64,000 nucleotides of DNA. It comes from Hydractinia symbiolongicarpus (lineage: Eukaryota > Cnidaria > Hydrozoa > Anthoathecata > Hydractiniidae). Shown piece by piece: positions 26,501 to 36,564 of the stretch. The notes below the pieces were generated by a model. The model saw only the letters and a program-made list of their open reading frames with translations. It did no database searches and was not told the DNA's origin. Position 1 is the first letter of the stretch. Every line of letters starts with the position of its first letter. The position numbers and the translations under genes were made by a program. Location of the stretch: NCBI RefSeq assembly GCF_029227915.1, contig NC_079880.1:11249501-11313500 (forward strand), written 5' to 3'.

Positions 26501-29500
26501 TCTTTTCCACATCATTTCTTGGACCTCTCTTAGAATCCTCTTCTTGCTTCGTTCATTCATTACATCCTTGTGGTGGGTTTGTTTATTTACATAATATATG
26601 TCCAGCTTAAGTAGGTACTCTGGTCCATATATCCATCTTCCCTTATTTAAACAGTTTTAAATCTTAAAACATTCTCACGCTCAACACCATCATAGCTAAA
26701 TTTGGAATCATTACATAATTTTTTAACTCACAGCGAGGACACACAAAGAGAACATGTGTTGATACCAAAACGTAATACAAATGTTTCTTTTTAGCTTCTA
26801 GCTTTGCATTTGCTGATTCTTATCTTGGAGGAAAGTTCTTATATACTACATTGGATCAAACTTCGCAATGCTTTAAGAAAACTAAACAGAGTTTTTGTCT
26901 AAAATTGTTTGCGCCAACCATGGGTAAAAATTTGGATGTACACTAGCTTTCTATCCCTTTATGTAAATTTGTAGGACTGGCTACTTATCTATGTATATTT
27001 GTATCGAGCCTTACGCTCACATTCTTTTTAAGCATTCGCATTACGTGTATATTCACTTGTATCTTTATGAGAGCGAAATTGTGGTTTCAAGGAATTTTTC
27101 TTACGAAACAAACTTAAAATTGCAAAACAGCGTATCATACAAATAAAATTTCTAATAGCGATTACTTCATAGTGTTTTAAAGTCGTTTAGGGGAGTAGAT
27201 GTGGTCTGATCTCGCTTTACAAATCACATGTTTATATTTAACTATTTTTAAATTGCTTGTTTATATCGACAGGCTATAATTAATATCAGATTTAGAAGCG
27301 GAACCTACAACAACAAAACAACACTATTGCTAGCAATGACTTACTCTTTCCTCTAACGGAAGGACAGGGGAGAGAAGACCAATTAAGATCAATTTCAAAT
27401 TAGCACAGAGATTAAAACCAATTAGAATAACTCTCCTACGTAGATACCTTTTTTTCGTGAACACAGATTTTGCGACTTGTACAAATCATTAAAGGAGGGG
27501 AAGACTTTTTTAGAAATTTTGATATAAGTTTTCCAATGCAATTTTTAATCAAGAGAAAATTCCTGTCACTTTCATTTTCTGTTATCGCTCGAACTATCCC
27601 AATAAAATATAAATTCTTCATAGGGTGCACTTTTAATGCAAGAATCGGCACTTTATAATCAGGAAATATATTTTGCATTTCCAGCTAATAAAATTGAATG
27701 AATGAACGTTGTCGTCATTCAATGGCTAGCTGCTTTCAATCCTTCGAGTAAAAAAGAAATCAATCACTGAGTGCAATGACGAGAATACCATTTATCATTG
27801 TCAGTAGAAGTATCAATACGGATCAATTTCAGCAACATGCTGTTCTCATTGAAGTCTAGTATTATTTAATGAATTACACTCAAAATACAGTTGTAACGGA
27901 TAATCGGAAATATTCCTTTTTTAATAAGATGAACAATAGTGAAAATAAAATTTGTCATTATCATTCATAACGCCTTATTATCTCTTTATGTAAACATGCT
28001 GAAGCGGATTTAAAATTGCATAATAAAGCTTCCAGTATTCTTTTGCTCGCTCATTCAGTCAATTGTTTTCTTTTTTTTCTTCCCTGGGGTATAAACCGTA
28101 TTAAGTATAAACCGACTTTAATAGAATCTTCTTAACATTGAAACTTCACATAACACCGCAAGATGAGATACTGTACAATCTTGCTGAGAATGTTGATGCA
28201 GAATTATGATGAACGTGTGGCACCATTTCGTTCCATTGATGTGTTTTTTCCTGGTTGCCTTAGAACATTAAACGCGACGTTCTTGCACAAGCATTTTTTT
28301 CTTTAAGTAACTATTTTCTGAAATATTTACACTATTTCATAATTTTCAAATACTCCTTATTTCGTTTTTATGATCATTTTTTACTAGTACAGTTATTTTA
28401 GCACTAAGGCTACGAGATGAAACACTCAACAATAAAAACAGAAACACTTATTTCTACGACACTAGAATTATAAAAATCTGACTTTTTTTTAAGGAAACAA
28501 ACTTACGACAAAAAGAGTTGGCTATATGTTCTGATTTATCGTTGAATGAAAGTTTTAGATTTGTAATACTTTTCGTTCGTTAGGATTCTGTTTATTAAAG
28601 CAGAATAAGAAAAATAGATTTAAAAATGTCCTGTTGTCAGATTTAGGATAGCTTATTAATGTTGTTTACGACATTGTAAAGGGTCGTACTTTTCGCGCAT
28701 TTTCTTTAAGAATTCTTCAAATTGTAATGACAACCAGAGGACATGACAAAAAATACAAGTAAGAACGTTGGCTTCGAATGTGTCATAATTGCGGCTTGAC
28801 TAATGTCAACAAGATCTCTAGATTTGCTTGTGGTTCGTATTGTTGTTCCAACTGTGCAATTTTGCGGCTGATTAAATTCAGGACGTTCAATAAAAAATGA
28901 CAATCTCTCAAGTTGTAACCAAATAACACTCGAGGTCATCATCAAACACCATGTAACACGAATACAAAAAAACACCACATAAAAGACGTGCCGATGTAAA
29001 CGACAACACCAACCTGTCAATCATTCTACGGCACGTGGCACACTAGCCATTGGTATAACTTCCGATAGGTTAATAACACAATAACATAAAGTCATACCTT
29101 TTTCTAGCGGACATCATGAGGACCTTAAAAAAGTGTCCGCCATAGAGAATTCACCGATACATAGAGGTGTTTTTGGACTTTAAAAACCTGGTATGTTGTG
29201 TCAAAATAAAACAAATTTGATGACCAATTGCTGGGCGTTCCCACTATAGGATACTGTTTTGTTACAGGGTTACCTTCTTCTAGTCGCTGTTATTTGGCTT
29301 AGCACAATAATGTTATTCCTCCTAATACTGTGGTAGCTTAGGTTGCATCTGCATTGTCTTTCTCAAGCATACCAAACACAATTTTGTCTAAAAAATGCTT
29401 AAGACAAATCAAAAAAGCTTTCTTTAAAATATTGTATTCACCATATTCTCATTTGGCGCTAATATCATTGCCAAGCGTTTTAAGTCGTTTATGTAACTGC

Positions 29501-31696
29501 ATCATTGAAGGTAACATGAAGCATGAAATACTGTTTCCGACTCACAAGTGTAAAAATTGCATAAATTGGATTTGAAGATACATTATATCAGTTATCACGT
29601 GCATTAAAGAGGCAAATTTTATATGGTTAGTTACTGCGTCACCAAAACAAAAAATATTTTTTTCTTCTTAACAGCGGAAAAGGTTGTGATCCAATTAGAA
29701 TGCCCAAAATAATGCACACAATATTCTGCATATTGCACACGAAATTCTGACTTTCGAAATTACACGATCTAAGTTTACCCCCTTCCCCGTCCCATCTGTC
29801 TCACCCCAACATTGACGAGTCCCCAAATAGCTCGTCAAGAATACAGTTCAGGTGTGTACCTATACTAAACCAACTTTAAATTAAGTACTTTTCCCTTTTA
29901 GAAATGGAAAACGTTCACAAAGAAAAGTTAAAAAGAGAAAGCAGATGATGCAACAGGTGCGTCACAAAACATTAAAAATTAGTTTGTCTGACTTAAATCT
30001 GAAGCAATTAAATGACGTATTTTCTTTATTCCTAGAATCCCAGGATACGGGTAAACACGAAAACTATACTGACTGGATACTCAGTGGCTTATGAACTATG
30101 TCAAGATCGTTTTTTAATGGACAGATGGAATTGTCCGATACCTGCACGAATGAAAGATACAGAATCTCCAATATCTCTGACGCCGCTATATCCAACAGGT
30201 ACAATCACTTTTAAATTTACGAATTTAAAAAAAAATTATATATCTGGGACAGACATTAATCTTTTTTTTGTCTTTATTTAGCAAGTAAAGAAACATCTTT
30301 TGTGTATGCGATGATTGCAGCTAGCTTAGCTCATCACGTTATGAGGTCGTGTCAAATGGGACGTGGTAAAGACTGTCCTTGTTCTGTAAACAATGGGAAG
30401 AAAGCCTCTTCGTGTAAGGATTTAAAGTATGGCTTCAAACAAGCAAAGAACGTTATGAGACAGTTAGATTACAAATATATAAACGATAAAAGCAGAAGGG
30501 AGTTTAACTGGAAAAATGTAATGACTGGTTTTAAGGTAATTATTTTATTTGCGTGGAATTGCAATTTGAGTTTTTATTGGAAAGTTTCATAATCAATAAC
30601 AAAGCCCTCCCTTACTGTGGTAAATGTTTCGTTAAAAGTCGACGAGATTTTTAATAGCAAGAACAGAATTTGGTTAACTTTAAAATCTATAAATCTAGCT
30701 ATAACAACCTCTTGGTCAATTTAACCAGTAATATAAAGATTAATCACCTGGATTTTGGTGCAACACCTATATTATTTAAAAATATTTTTGACTTTTGAAG
30801 TTAGAAAAAAAACCCCCGTCAAATTCCATAATAAATGTCTGTCAGTAGAACTTTGAGCGGTCCTGTCATCTAATACTTTGGCCATGTGTATTTACTTTAG
30901 AATAATTAATTCAACTATCCAAAGAAAAGTTTTAACAGCTAATTTTACCTCTCTGTTTTATGTTTTCTTCTTTTCTACATTATATATTAAAAAATATTTT
31001 ATATATTTTAAAAAATATATAAAAAATATTAAAATTTTCTAGAACTAGTAGGTGGCCCGTAGATAAATTCACAGGTTCGCCCGTCCTTTATTTACCGCAT
31101 TTTCTGCGCTTTGCTACTGCGGTTACCACTTTGCGTGGCAGACAGACATATACGGGTATTATAATATAGACTCTAATATCTTCATTTAATTTCAGGTTTT
31201 GAAAGATGGTTTACCAAGAGTCTGTCGATGCTACGGCTTATCTGGCGATTGCTCCACAAAAAGATGTTTCAAAACAACTCCGGTTTCACTAAAAGAGATT
31301 TCTTTAAAACTAAAAAAACTGTACGACTCAGCAGAAAAATTAAAACCAGAAAGAAACAACGCAACATCGTCGACAAATCCGAGCGCAGACCCGGTGACGA
31401 GATCGGTCGTTAAAACGTCGAAAAATAGGACAAATTTGGTATACATAGACGAGTCACCCGACTACTGTAAGCCGAACAAGCTGTTGGGTATTGCAGGGAC
31501 TCTTAACCGAGAATGTGTCCACGAGAATGTAGCAACTTGTGATAAACTCTGCGCAAGTTGTGGGTACAGGAAACATTCTTATGTGAGAGAAATTAAAAAT
31601 GGAAAATGCAACTGCAAATTTCATTGGTGCTGTAAAGTCACGTGTGAGACTTGTACACAACGAAAAATATATGCGAAATGCGCGCTTCAAACATGA
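23507..31696 (+). CDS. Divergent Wnt ligand, five coding exons
   Basis: Secreted lipid-modified Wnt signalling ligand. Exons: 23507-23559, 29902-29956, 30036-30198, 30282-30535 and 31196-31696; all junctions are GT/AG and sum to 1026 nt (341 residues plus stop). Residues 1-18 form a signal peptide (KAIALLSLTVLLISG). Family marks: ELCQDRFLMDRWNC (56-69), KETSFVYAMIAAS, then CRCYGLSGDCSTKRC (185-199), where Ser191 is the expected acylated serine, then LVYIDESPDYC, and CNCKFHWCCKVTCETC (313-328) near the C terminus. There are 22 cysteines. Divergence: the N-terminal region is very short and basic and lacks the usual first two cysteines; the HNNxAGR and WGGC motifs are absent; and SGSC reads SGDC. 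Two N-glycosylation sequons (NAT, NRT) lie in exon 5. The subfamily cannot be assigned by eye. At 341 residues it is slightly short for the family. Confidence 0.93.
23560..29901 (+). other. First intron of the Wnt gene (6.3 kb)
   Basis: Donor CAGG|GTAAGA follows the signal-peptide exon; acceptor ttccctttta|g precedes the 55-nt second exon. Frame is kept: 53 + 55 nt gives 36 whole codons. Inside I find no other supportable gene. Frames such as 28706-29020 (minus) and 23637-23993 (plus) lack domain or splice evidence. The intron's size makes it a plausible home for enhancers, but none is identifiable. Confidence 0.8.
31045..31170 (-). mobile_element. Mini-Helitron inside the fourth Wnt intron
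   Basis: On the minus strand the copy runs from TC at 31170 (TCTATATTATAATACCCG) through CTGTCTGCC to a degenerate 3' hairpin and terminal CTAG at 31045-31048. It ends 25 bp upstream of the last Wnt exon (31196), close to the branch-point region. Confidence 0.8.
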
Positions 31697-32011
31697 CACG
31701 ACAAATTCTACAAATGTTTTTTTAAAACTAAATTATTATAGTTGTATTACTTTGACGACTTTTGCCAGAGTCATATTTAAATGCTAAAGTAGTGCTTTCA
31801 TTAATTCCATTTTTATGCTTGACACAGGGGACTAAATCTCACACTTAAACTAACCCTCGACAAGACATAAATTCATCTGCGAAAGTATTTAGTTCCCATG
31901 TTCCGTATGAATAAGTTATGCACTCTTGTATAGATATTTTTCGAACAAGTTGCTTTTTATGACGGATTTATAAATTGTAGTAAATTATTTGGAAGTATAA
32001 TTTAAGTTATA
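31697..32011 (+). other. Wnt 3' untranslated region
   Basis: AT-rich sequence between the Wnt stop (TGA at 31694-31696) and the poly(A) signal. No coding frame. Confidence 0.55.
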
Positions 32012-32017
32012 AATAAA
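32012..32017 (+). terminator. Poly(A) signal for the Wnt gene
   Basis: AATAAA about 315 nt after the Wnt stop codon, in an AT-rich context followed by T-rich sequence. It is a plausible 3' end of the transcript. Confidence 0.55.
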
Positions 32018-32189
32018 TATATAATATGCGATTTTTATTTGGTCTTTTATACATCACCTTACCTATCAAAATTTCTGCCAGAACAAGCAGTGAAGCTTTG
32101 GTTCGTCACTTTTTTTGACGTGATACTTCGAAAAAACGTCTGGGAGCGACTTTCGTGGTTTTTAATAGAAAGTGGAGGAATATAATATA

Positions 32190-32310
32190 CTAGTCGTTGG
32201 CCCGTGGAAAAATTCTTCTTTTAATACCTCATTGCGTGCGTCTCGCTATTTGCGGTATTATTTGGCGCGCTAGACATGCAGACAGACGTTTACGGGTATT
32301 ATAATATATA
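32190..32310 (-). mobile_element. Mini-Helitron copy
   Basis: It has CTAG at 32190-32193 preceded by a host A. On the minus strand the other end reads TATATTATAATACCCGTAAA, with the initial TC mutated. The hairpin arm CCCGTGGA is kept only on one side. It lies just downstream of the Wnt poly(A) signal. Confidence 0.7.
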
Positions 32311-34074
32311 TTTTACTATATCCTTCTATCTTCTTGCAAATAGAGTTCACATTCTTTCACATAACATCTATGTTATTATCAATATCGTCATTGCCAATCA
32401 TGATAAAAGTTTGCGCATGATTGATCACAGTTTTGGCTAAGTTTTATAAAAATCGTGATCAATGACATTTATTTGTATTATGTTTTCTTCAAACATGGCA
32501 TCTGCTTTATGGAAATAGTCATTTTAAAGGGGGGCATTAAATTTGAAAGCATTTAATAGCACGAGGCGTTTAATGAAGCATTACGGTAAATCAATCAGCG
32601 TTGAAAGGAAAAGAAACGAATAATTGGACATACAGCTTGAAAGACACAAGAATGTATTACCATAAAACATATTATTTATTATTACATATTATGAGTCGAT
32701 CACTTGGATTAAAAAATCAGTCAAAGATCAATTGATTTTCTACTCTCATATTTCCTACTCACGAGCCAAATTATGGTGAGTTTTCAGTTGTTTCCTAGCA
32801 TTCCACGTTAATGAGCAAATTTAGTGATACCTATGTTACTTCAGTACAAAAAAATTCTCACAGCGATATTTTCTGTTATTATGTGTGGACCTTGTGGAGA
32901 AATGACGCGCAAAACAATTTGCGTGAAAATTAATACGGCGAATAATTCCACAGTTTACATAAAATATGTATTTATATTTTGCAAAAATCCTCGAATATTT
33001 CTATTTTTTTTTTTTTTTTTTGTTGTTTTTTTGGTAATCATGCGGGAATTTAAACTTGTATAAAAATTTTACACGCGCGAAATGCGTTTTCTATTGCTGT
33101 TGGAGAGAAGTTAATACGCGCAAAATAGATGCTGCTGGGTCTGTCTTCTAATTTGTAACATTAGCGTTGTCACTTTTTTTAAATTGCGAAATTCTAAATC
33201 TTTTTCTCCAAAATATGAACTTTGACGAATCGGAATCAAAAATTTAATTATCTGTTTATTGTTTTGGCAACTTTACACAGGAACGTTCTTAGCGTGTGGT
33301 GATCGATTTCATTTGTCGGACAGACGTTTATAAAAATTGTCATTCGGTGTTATGAGTTCTTCTTAGGTCTTAAAGTGGTACGTTAATGATAACTAGAATT
33401 AAATGTGTTGTTTTGAAATTGATTTTGACATTTCAGTTTGGCGTTTTTATATGATACACCGAAATTGACTCTCGTCCGTCCCACAGAAAATCAAATTGAG
33501 AATATCTTACGGAATGAAACGAATTTATTTGTCACCGCTAAAACCCAATTAAACCATCAATATTCATCCATTTCTTTCAAATTCGTTGCAAGAAAAAATA
33601 AACGAAGAATGATAATAGAAGCCAATGGTACGAATGACGTATTTTTAGGAGTAACACAAAAAGTAACCATTCTAGTCTAGTATACTTTTGATTTTTTGTT
33701 TAATGTCGTTAGATAAAATATTGGCTGTAATTCTACATTGTTGTAGCATAAAGACGTCATCTACTACAAATTACACTCGCATTACAGCAAATTTCAACCG
33801 CACGCTTTTTAAATGGTCGTTATGGACATTCGGAATTCAATTAGTACTCTCTTTATTATCAAAAACACAAAACAAGACGACAAGAAACACTGTTGTCTAG
33901 CCTTCAGAAAGTTGTTTTGTCAATAAGAAAAATGAGTGTAAATTCCAATTTAAACGGCGACAAGAAAACAAACGTACGATGCCAATGTTTTTCACGCCAC
34001 GCGTCTTCTTTTTACTTGCAGTGATCACCTCAAACCAATTTTGGTATAAGTAACTGCCGCAAAACAAATACGCA
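32311..34074. other. Gene-free tract
   Basis: No supported gene. A frame at 33438-33680 follows a possible splice acceptor (catttcag) but has no recognisable motif, and no partner exon could be joined. Confidence 0.45.
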
Positions 34075-34189
34075 TCTATATTTAAATACCAGTATGCTCT
34101 GTTTGTCTGTCACCCAAAATCGAGTCGCATGCATAGCGGTATAAGAAAAACGGGCGAAGCCGTGGGTTTTTACACGGACCACTGACTAG
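34075..34189 (+). mobile_element. Mini-Helitron copy
   Basis: This 115 bp copy starts TCTATATTTAAATACC after a host A, has a TGTTTGTCTGTC block, an imperfect hairpin (ccgtgggttttt/acacgga), and ends CTAG at 34186-34189 followed by T. Confidence 0.8.
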
Positions 34190-34390
34190 TATTTATGAAT
34201 TTAATTGTTCCTTTTGCGCGCCCTTGTCACGTGTCCTAGTCTACGAATGTATCGTCTTACGACTCATTACAAGTCGATAGAATTGACCCCCCTCCCCCCT
34301 CCTTAGATTAGAATGATATTTGTATGACATATATTGAGGAATATATATACGGTATATTTTGTGTTAAATATTGCATGACACTTGCTATAC

Positions 34391-34436
34391 CTTTCTAGAC
34401 TGACTCTACTAGTTCTTTCTAGACTAACTCTACTAG
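34391..34436. repeat. Two-copy 22 bp tandem repeat
   Basis: TTTCTAGACTGACTCTACTAG is repeated with one or two changes, back to back. No function is evident. Confidence 0.6.
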
Positions 34437-34542
34437 AAGTGATAAAGAAGTAAAGATAATAAAAAATAAAGTTATTTTCGTTTGACGTACGAATTAGAAA
34501 ATAGGTATAATTATCAGGTGGCGGTTTTTTAGTAACTAATTT

Positions 34543-34770
34543 TTAAGGCTGTTTTCTCCTCTTTAAGAAAATGTTCTGCGGAACAGAACAGACAAGAACA
34601 GAAATGCTTTTGAGCATGCGCGCTTCAAACGTTTACATCACGCGATTTGAAAATTTCCGTTCCGTGCCAGAGAATCGACTGAAACCTTTTTTTTGCGTTT
34701 TGTACGTAAACGAAATTACTAGCATAAATTTTTTGTTCTGTTCTGTTCTTGTCCGTGAAAACAGCCTTAA
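34543..34770. mobile_element. TTAA-flanked MITE (piggyBac-like)
   Basis: TTAA at 34543-34546 and 34767-34770 flank a 220 bp segment whose ends are exact inverted repeats (GGCTGTTTTC...GAAAACAGCC), with further inverted blocks gaacagaacagacaagaac and gttctgttctgttcttgtc inside. TTAA target duplication is characteristic of piggyBac-type transposons; there is no transposase. The open frame crossing it at 34571-34975 is mostly element sequence. Confidence 0.75.
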
Positions 34771-36441
34771 GTTTGAATGTCCTTTAAATAATCGTGCATT
34801 GTTATTAGACATTCCTAAGACAACGAATTGTAATAACGTCGTTTATTTCACCTCATTATCGCAACAGTTTCATACTAATTTAACGCAAAAGATATTTCTC
34901 ACAACCTCCAACTATGATCGAATCAGATTAGCACCCATTCTCTTTCGCCTCGTGTTTAAAAAAAAGTCTGATTAATATTTAAAGACGTTTGCTTACACGA
35001 TAAGGAAACAGTGTTGAACTTACTTCGGCCGAAATTAACAATAAAAAAATTTGGTTTGATCACTAACACTTTTGAAAACGAGAATAAAATAGCAGGTAAC
35101 CCAAGAGTGAACTTCTCTTAAACAAATGTACAAGCTGCCTGCTTGCGTTGCTACCGTACGTTGTGTAGTGGGCTACTCTGCAGCTATTAGTTTTGGGGGC
35201 CACCCATTACATCCCGCTTGCTGCCAGGTAGTATGCTTGCGATGTACAAAGTTGCTCTAATTTATTTTACTTACATGCTCGTCCGTCATAATCAGAGGTG
35301 CGATTGGAGTAAGCACGAATGTGTGATGATAAATCTTCGTCTACATTTTATATAGAGCTAAGGAGAAGGTAAAACCAACTGCATGAAATAAAACGAAGTG
35401 AAACTGGTTGTTTTAAGGTCGTTCTACATTGTAATTTCTAAACTTCAATAGATGAATTGCTCCAAAGTCTCGTACATGTCAACGGACCCTCCATTCCATT
35501 CAACCGCGTTACATCGTGTGCCTCTACCAAGTGCCTTGCTTTCGAAACTGTTATATCGTACGTTATCGAAATACCAATTTGTCTCATGCTCTTTACCATG
35601 CTTATTATTTTTACATCACCTTTACATTTATTTATACCTACTTACACAAAATTAGAGATTTTGTTCAATTCCGCACAGCACTATAGCGGGAGATGCAGTT
35701 AAATGAAAGTAGCTAGCCTTAAATAGGAGCGGCAAATTATCGCCAAGGTCTATACTAATTAAATTTTATATTCGTTACACAACGGCAAGACGTTTAATGA
35801 AAACAAACCATTATTCGAAACAACTTTTTTTATCAACGTCTATCCACTGATTGCATTTATTTATAAAAAATAGAAATGCAACCATCAGCATAAAAGTTTT
35901 TAATTTAGGCCATTTTTAGGCATTTAACGGACTATCATTCTTGTTCAGCATTGACATGTAATGCTATTCTTTGCACCCTCTCTTAAGTTCTTACAAAGGA
36001 GTACAGGCAACCAAGTTAGCCTAAAAGCTGCATAAATTGATACGTTGGGACCTAAAATTACAAATGAATTTCTTCAAGTTTATGGTGATTCCTCCGTGAG
36101 TATTTTCCTAACTATCTAGATTGGTCTAAAGTATAATATATTTAATAATTTTTATAATTTTATTTCCAATTTTATTTGCTGATAAGAACATCGCTAATTT
36201 CGTCAAACGCTTTTATATTCAGTCAAATTAAGTTTCTGACAGAGGAAATTATCTTCCAGATAGCTGGAAGATGTTCATGATGCTCATCTTCTATAGAGAT
36301 CTCTTAAATTTCCGGAAAAATTGGTTCTAGACAAAAAAAAAGTTCATATTGTCAGGTAATTTTTCTGTAGTTTTCTGGGCGCTTGTACTGTAACACTTAA
36401 ATAAGGTAATAGTTATTTATAATAATTAGTTATGTCGTATT
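34771..36441. other. Intergenic tract between the Wnt gene and first receptor
   Basis: No supported gene. Contains a small perfect hairpin (ATCTTCCAG/CTGGAAGAT near 36250-36272). Otherwise AT-rich with no recognised element. Confidence 0.5.
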
Positions 36442-36447
36442 TTTATT
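36442..36447 (-). terminator. Poly(A) signal of receptor 1
   Basis: AATAAA on the minus strand (TTTATT on plus), about 118 nt beyond the receptor stop codon. Assigned by position. Confidence 0.5.
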
Positions 36448-36564
36448 ACGTTTAAGGAAATCTAGTTTCTTCAATTTTGTTTGCATGTACTGACGTAAAA
36501 CGAATCCTGAGAGATTCTGATGGATTTCTTATTGAGTGGAACTGTCAGCAATCTGTCCTCGCGC

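Noticed and set aside
28706-29020. 104-codon open frame on minus in the first Wnt intron
   Set aside because: No recognisable motif and no flanking exon that joins in frame; the composition is not convincing.
33438-33680. Possible 80-codon exon after a catttcag acceptor
   Set aside because: No partner exon, donor or recognised motif; a single acceptor-like site is expected by chance.
34571-34975. 134-codon open frame on plus
   Set aside because: About half lies inside the TTAA-flanked MITE, and it has no domain or splice support.
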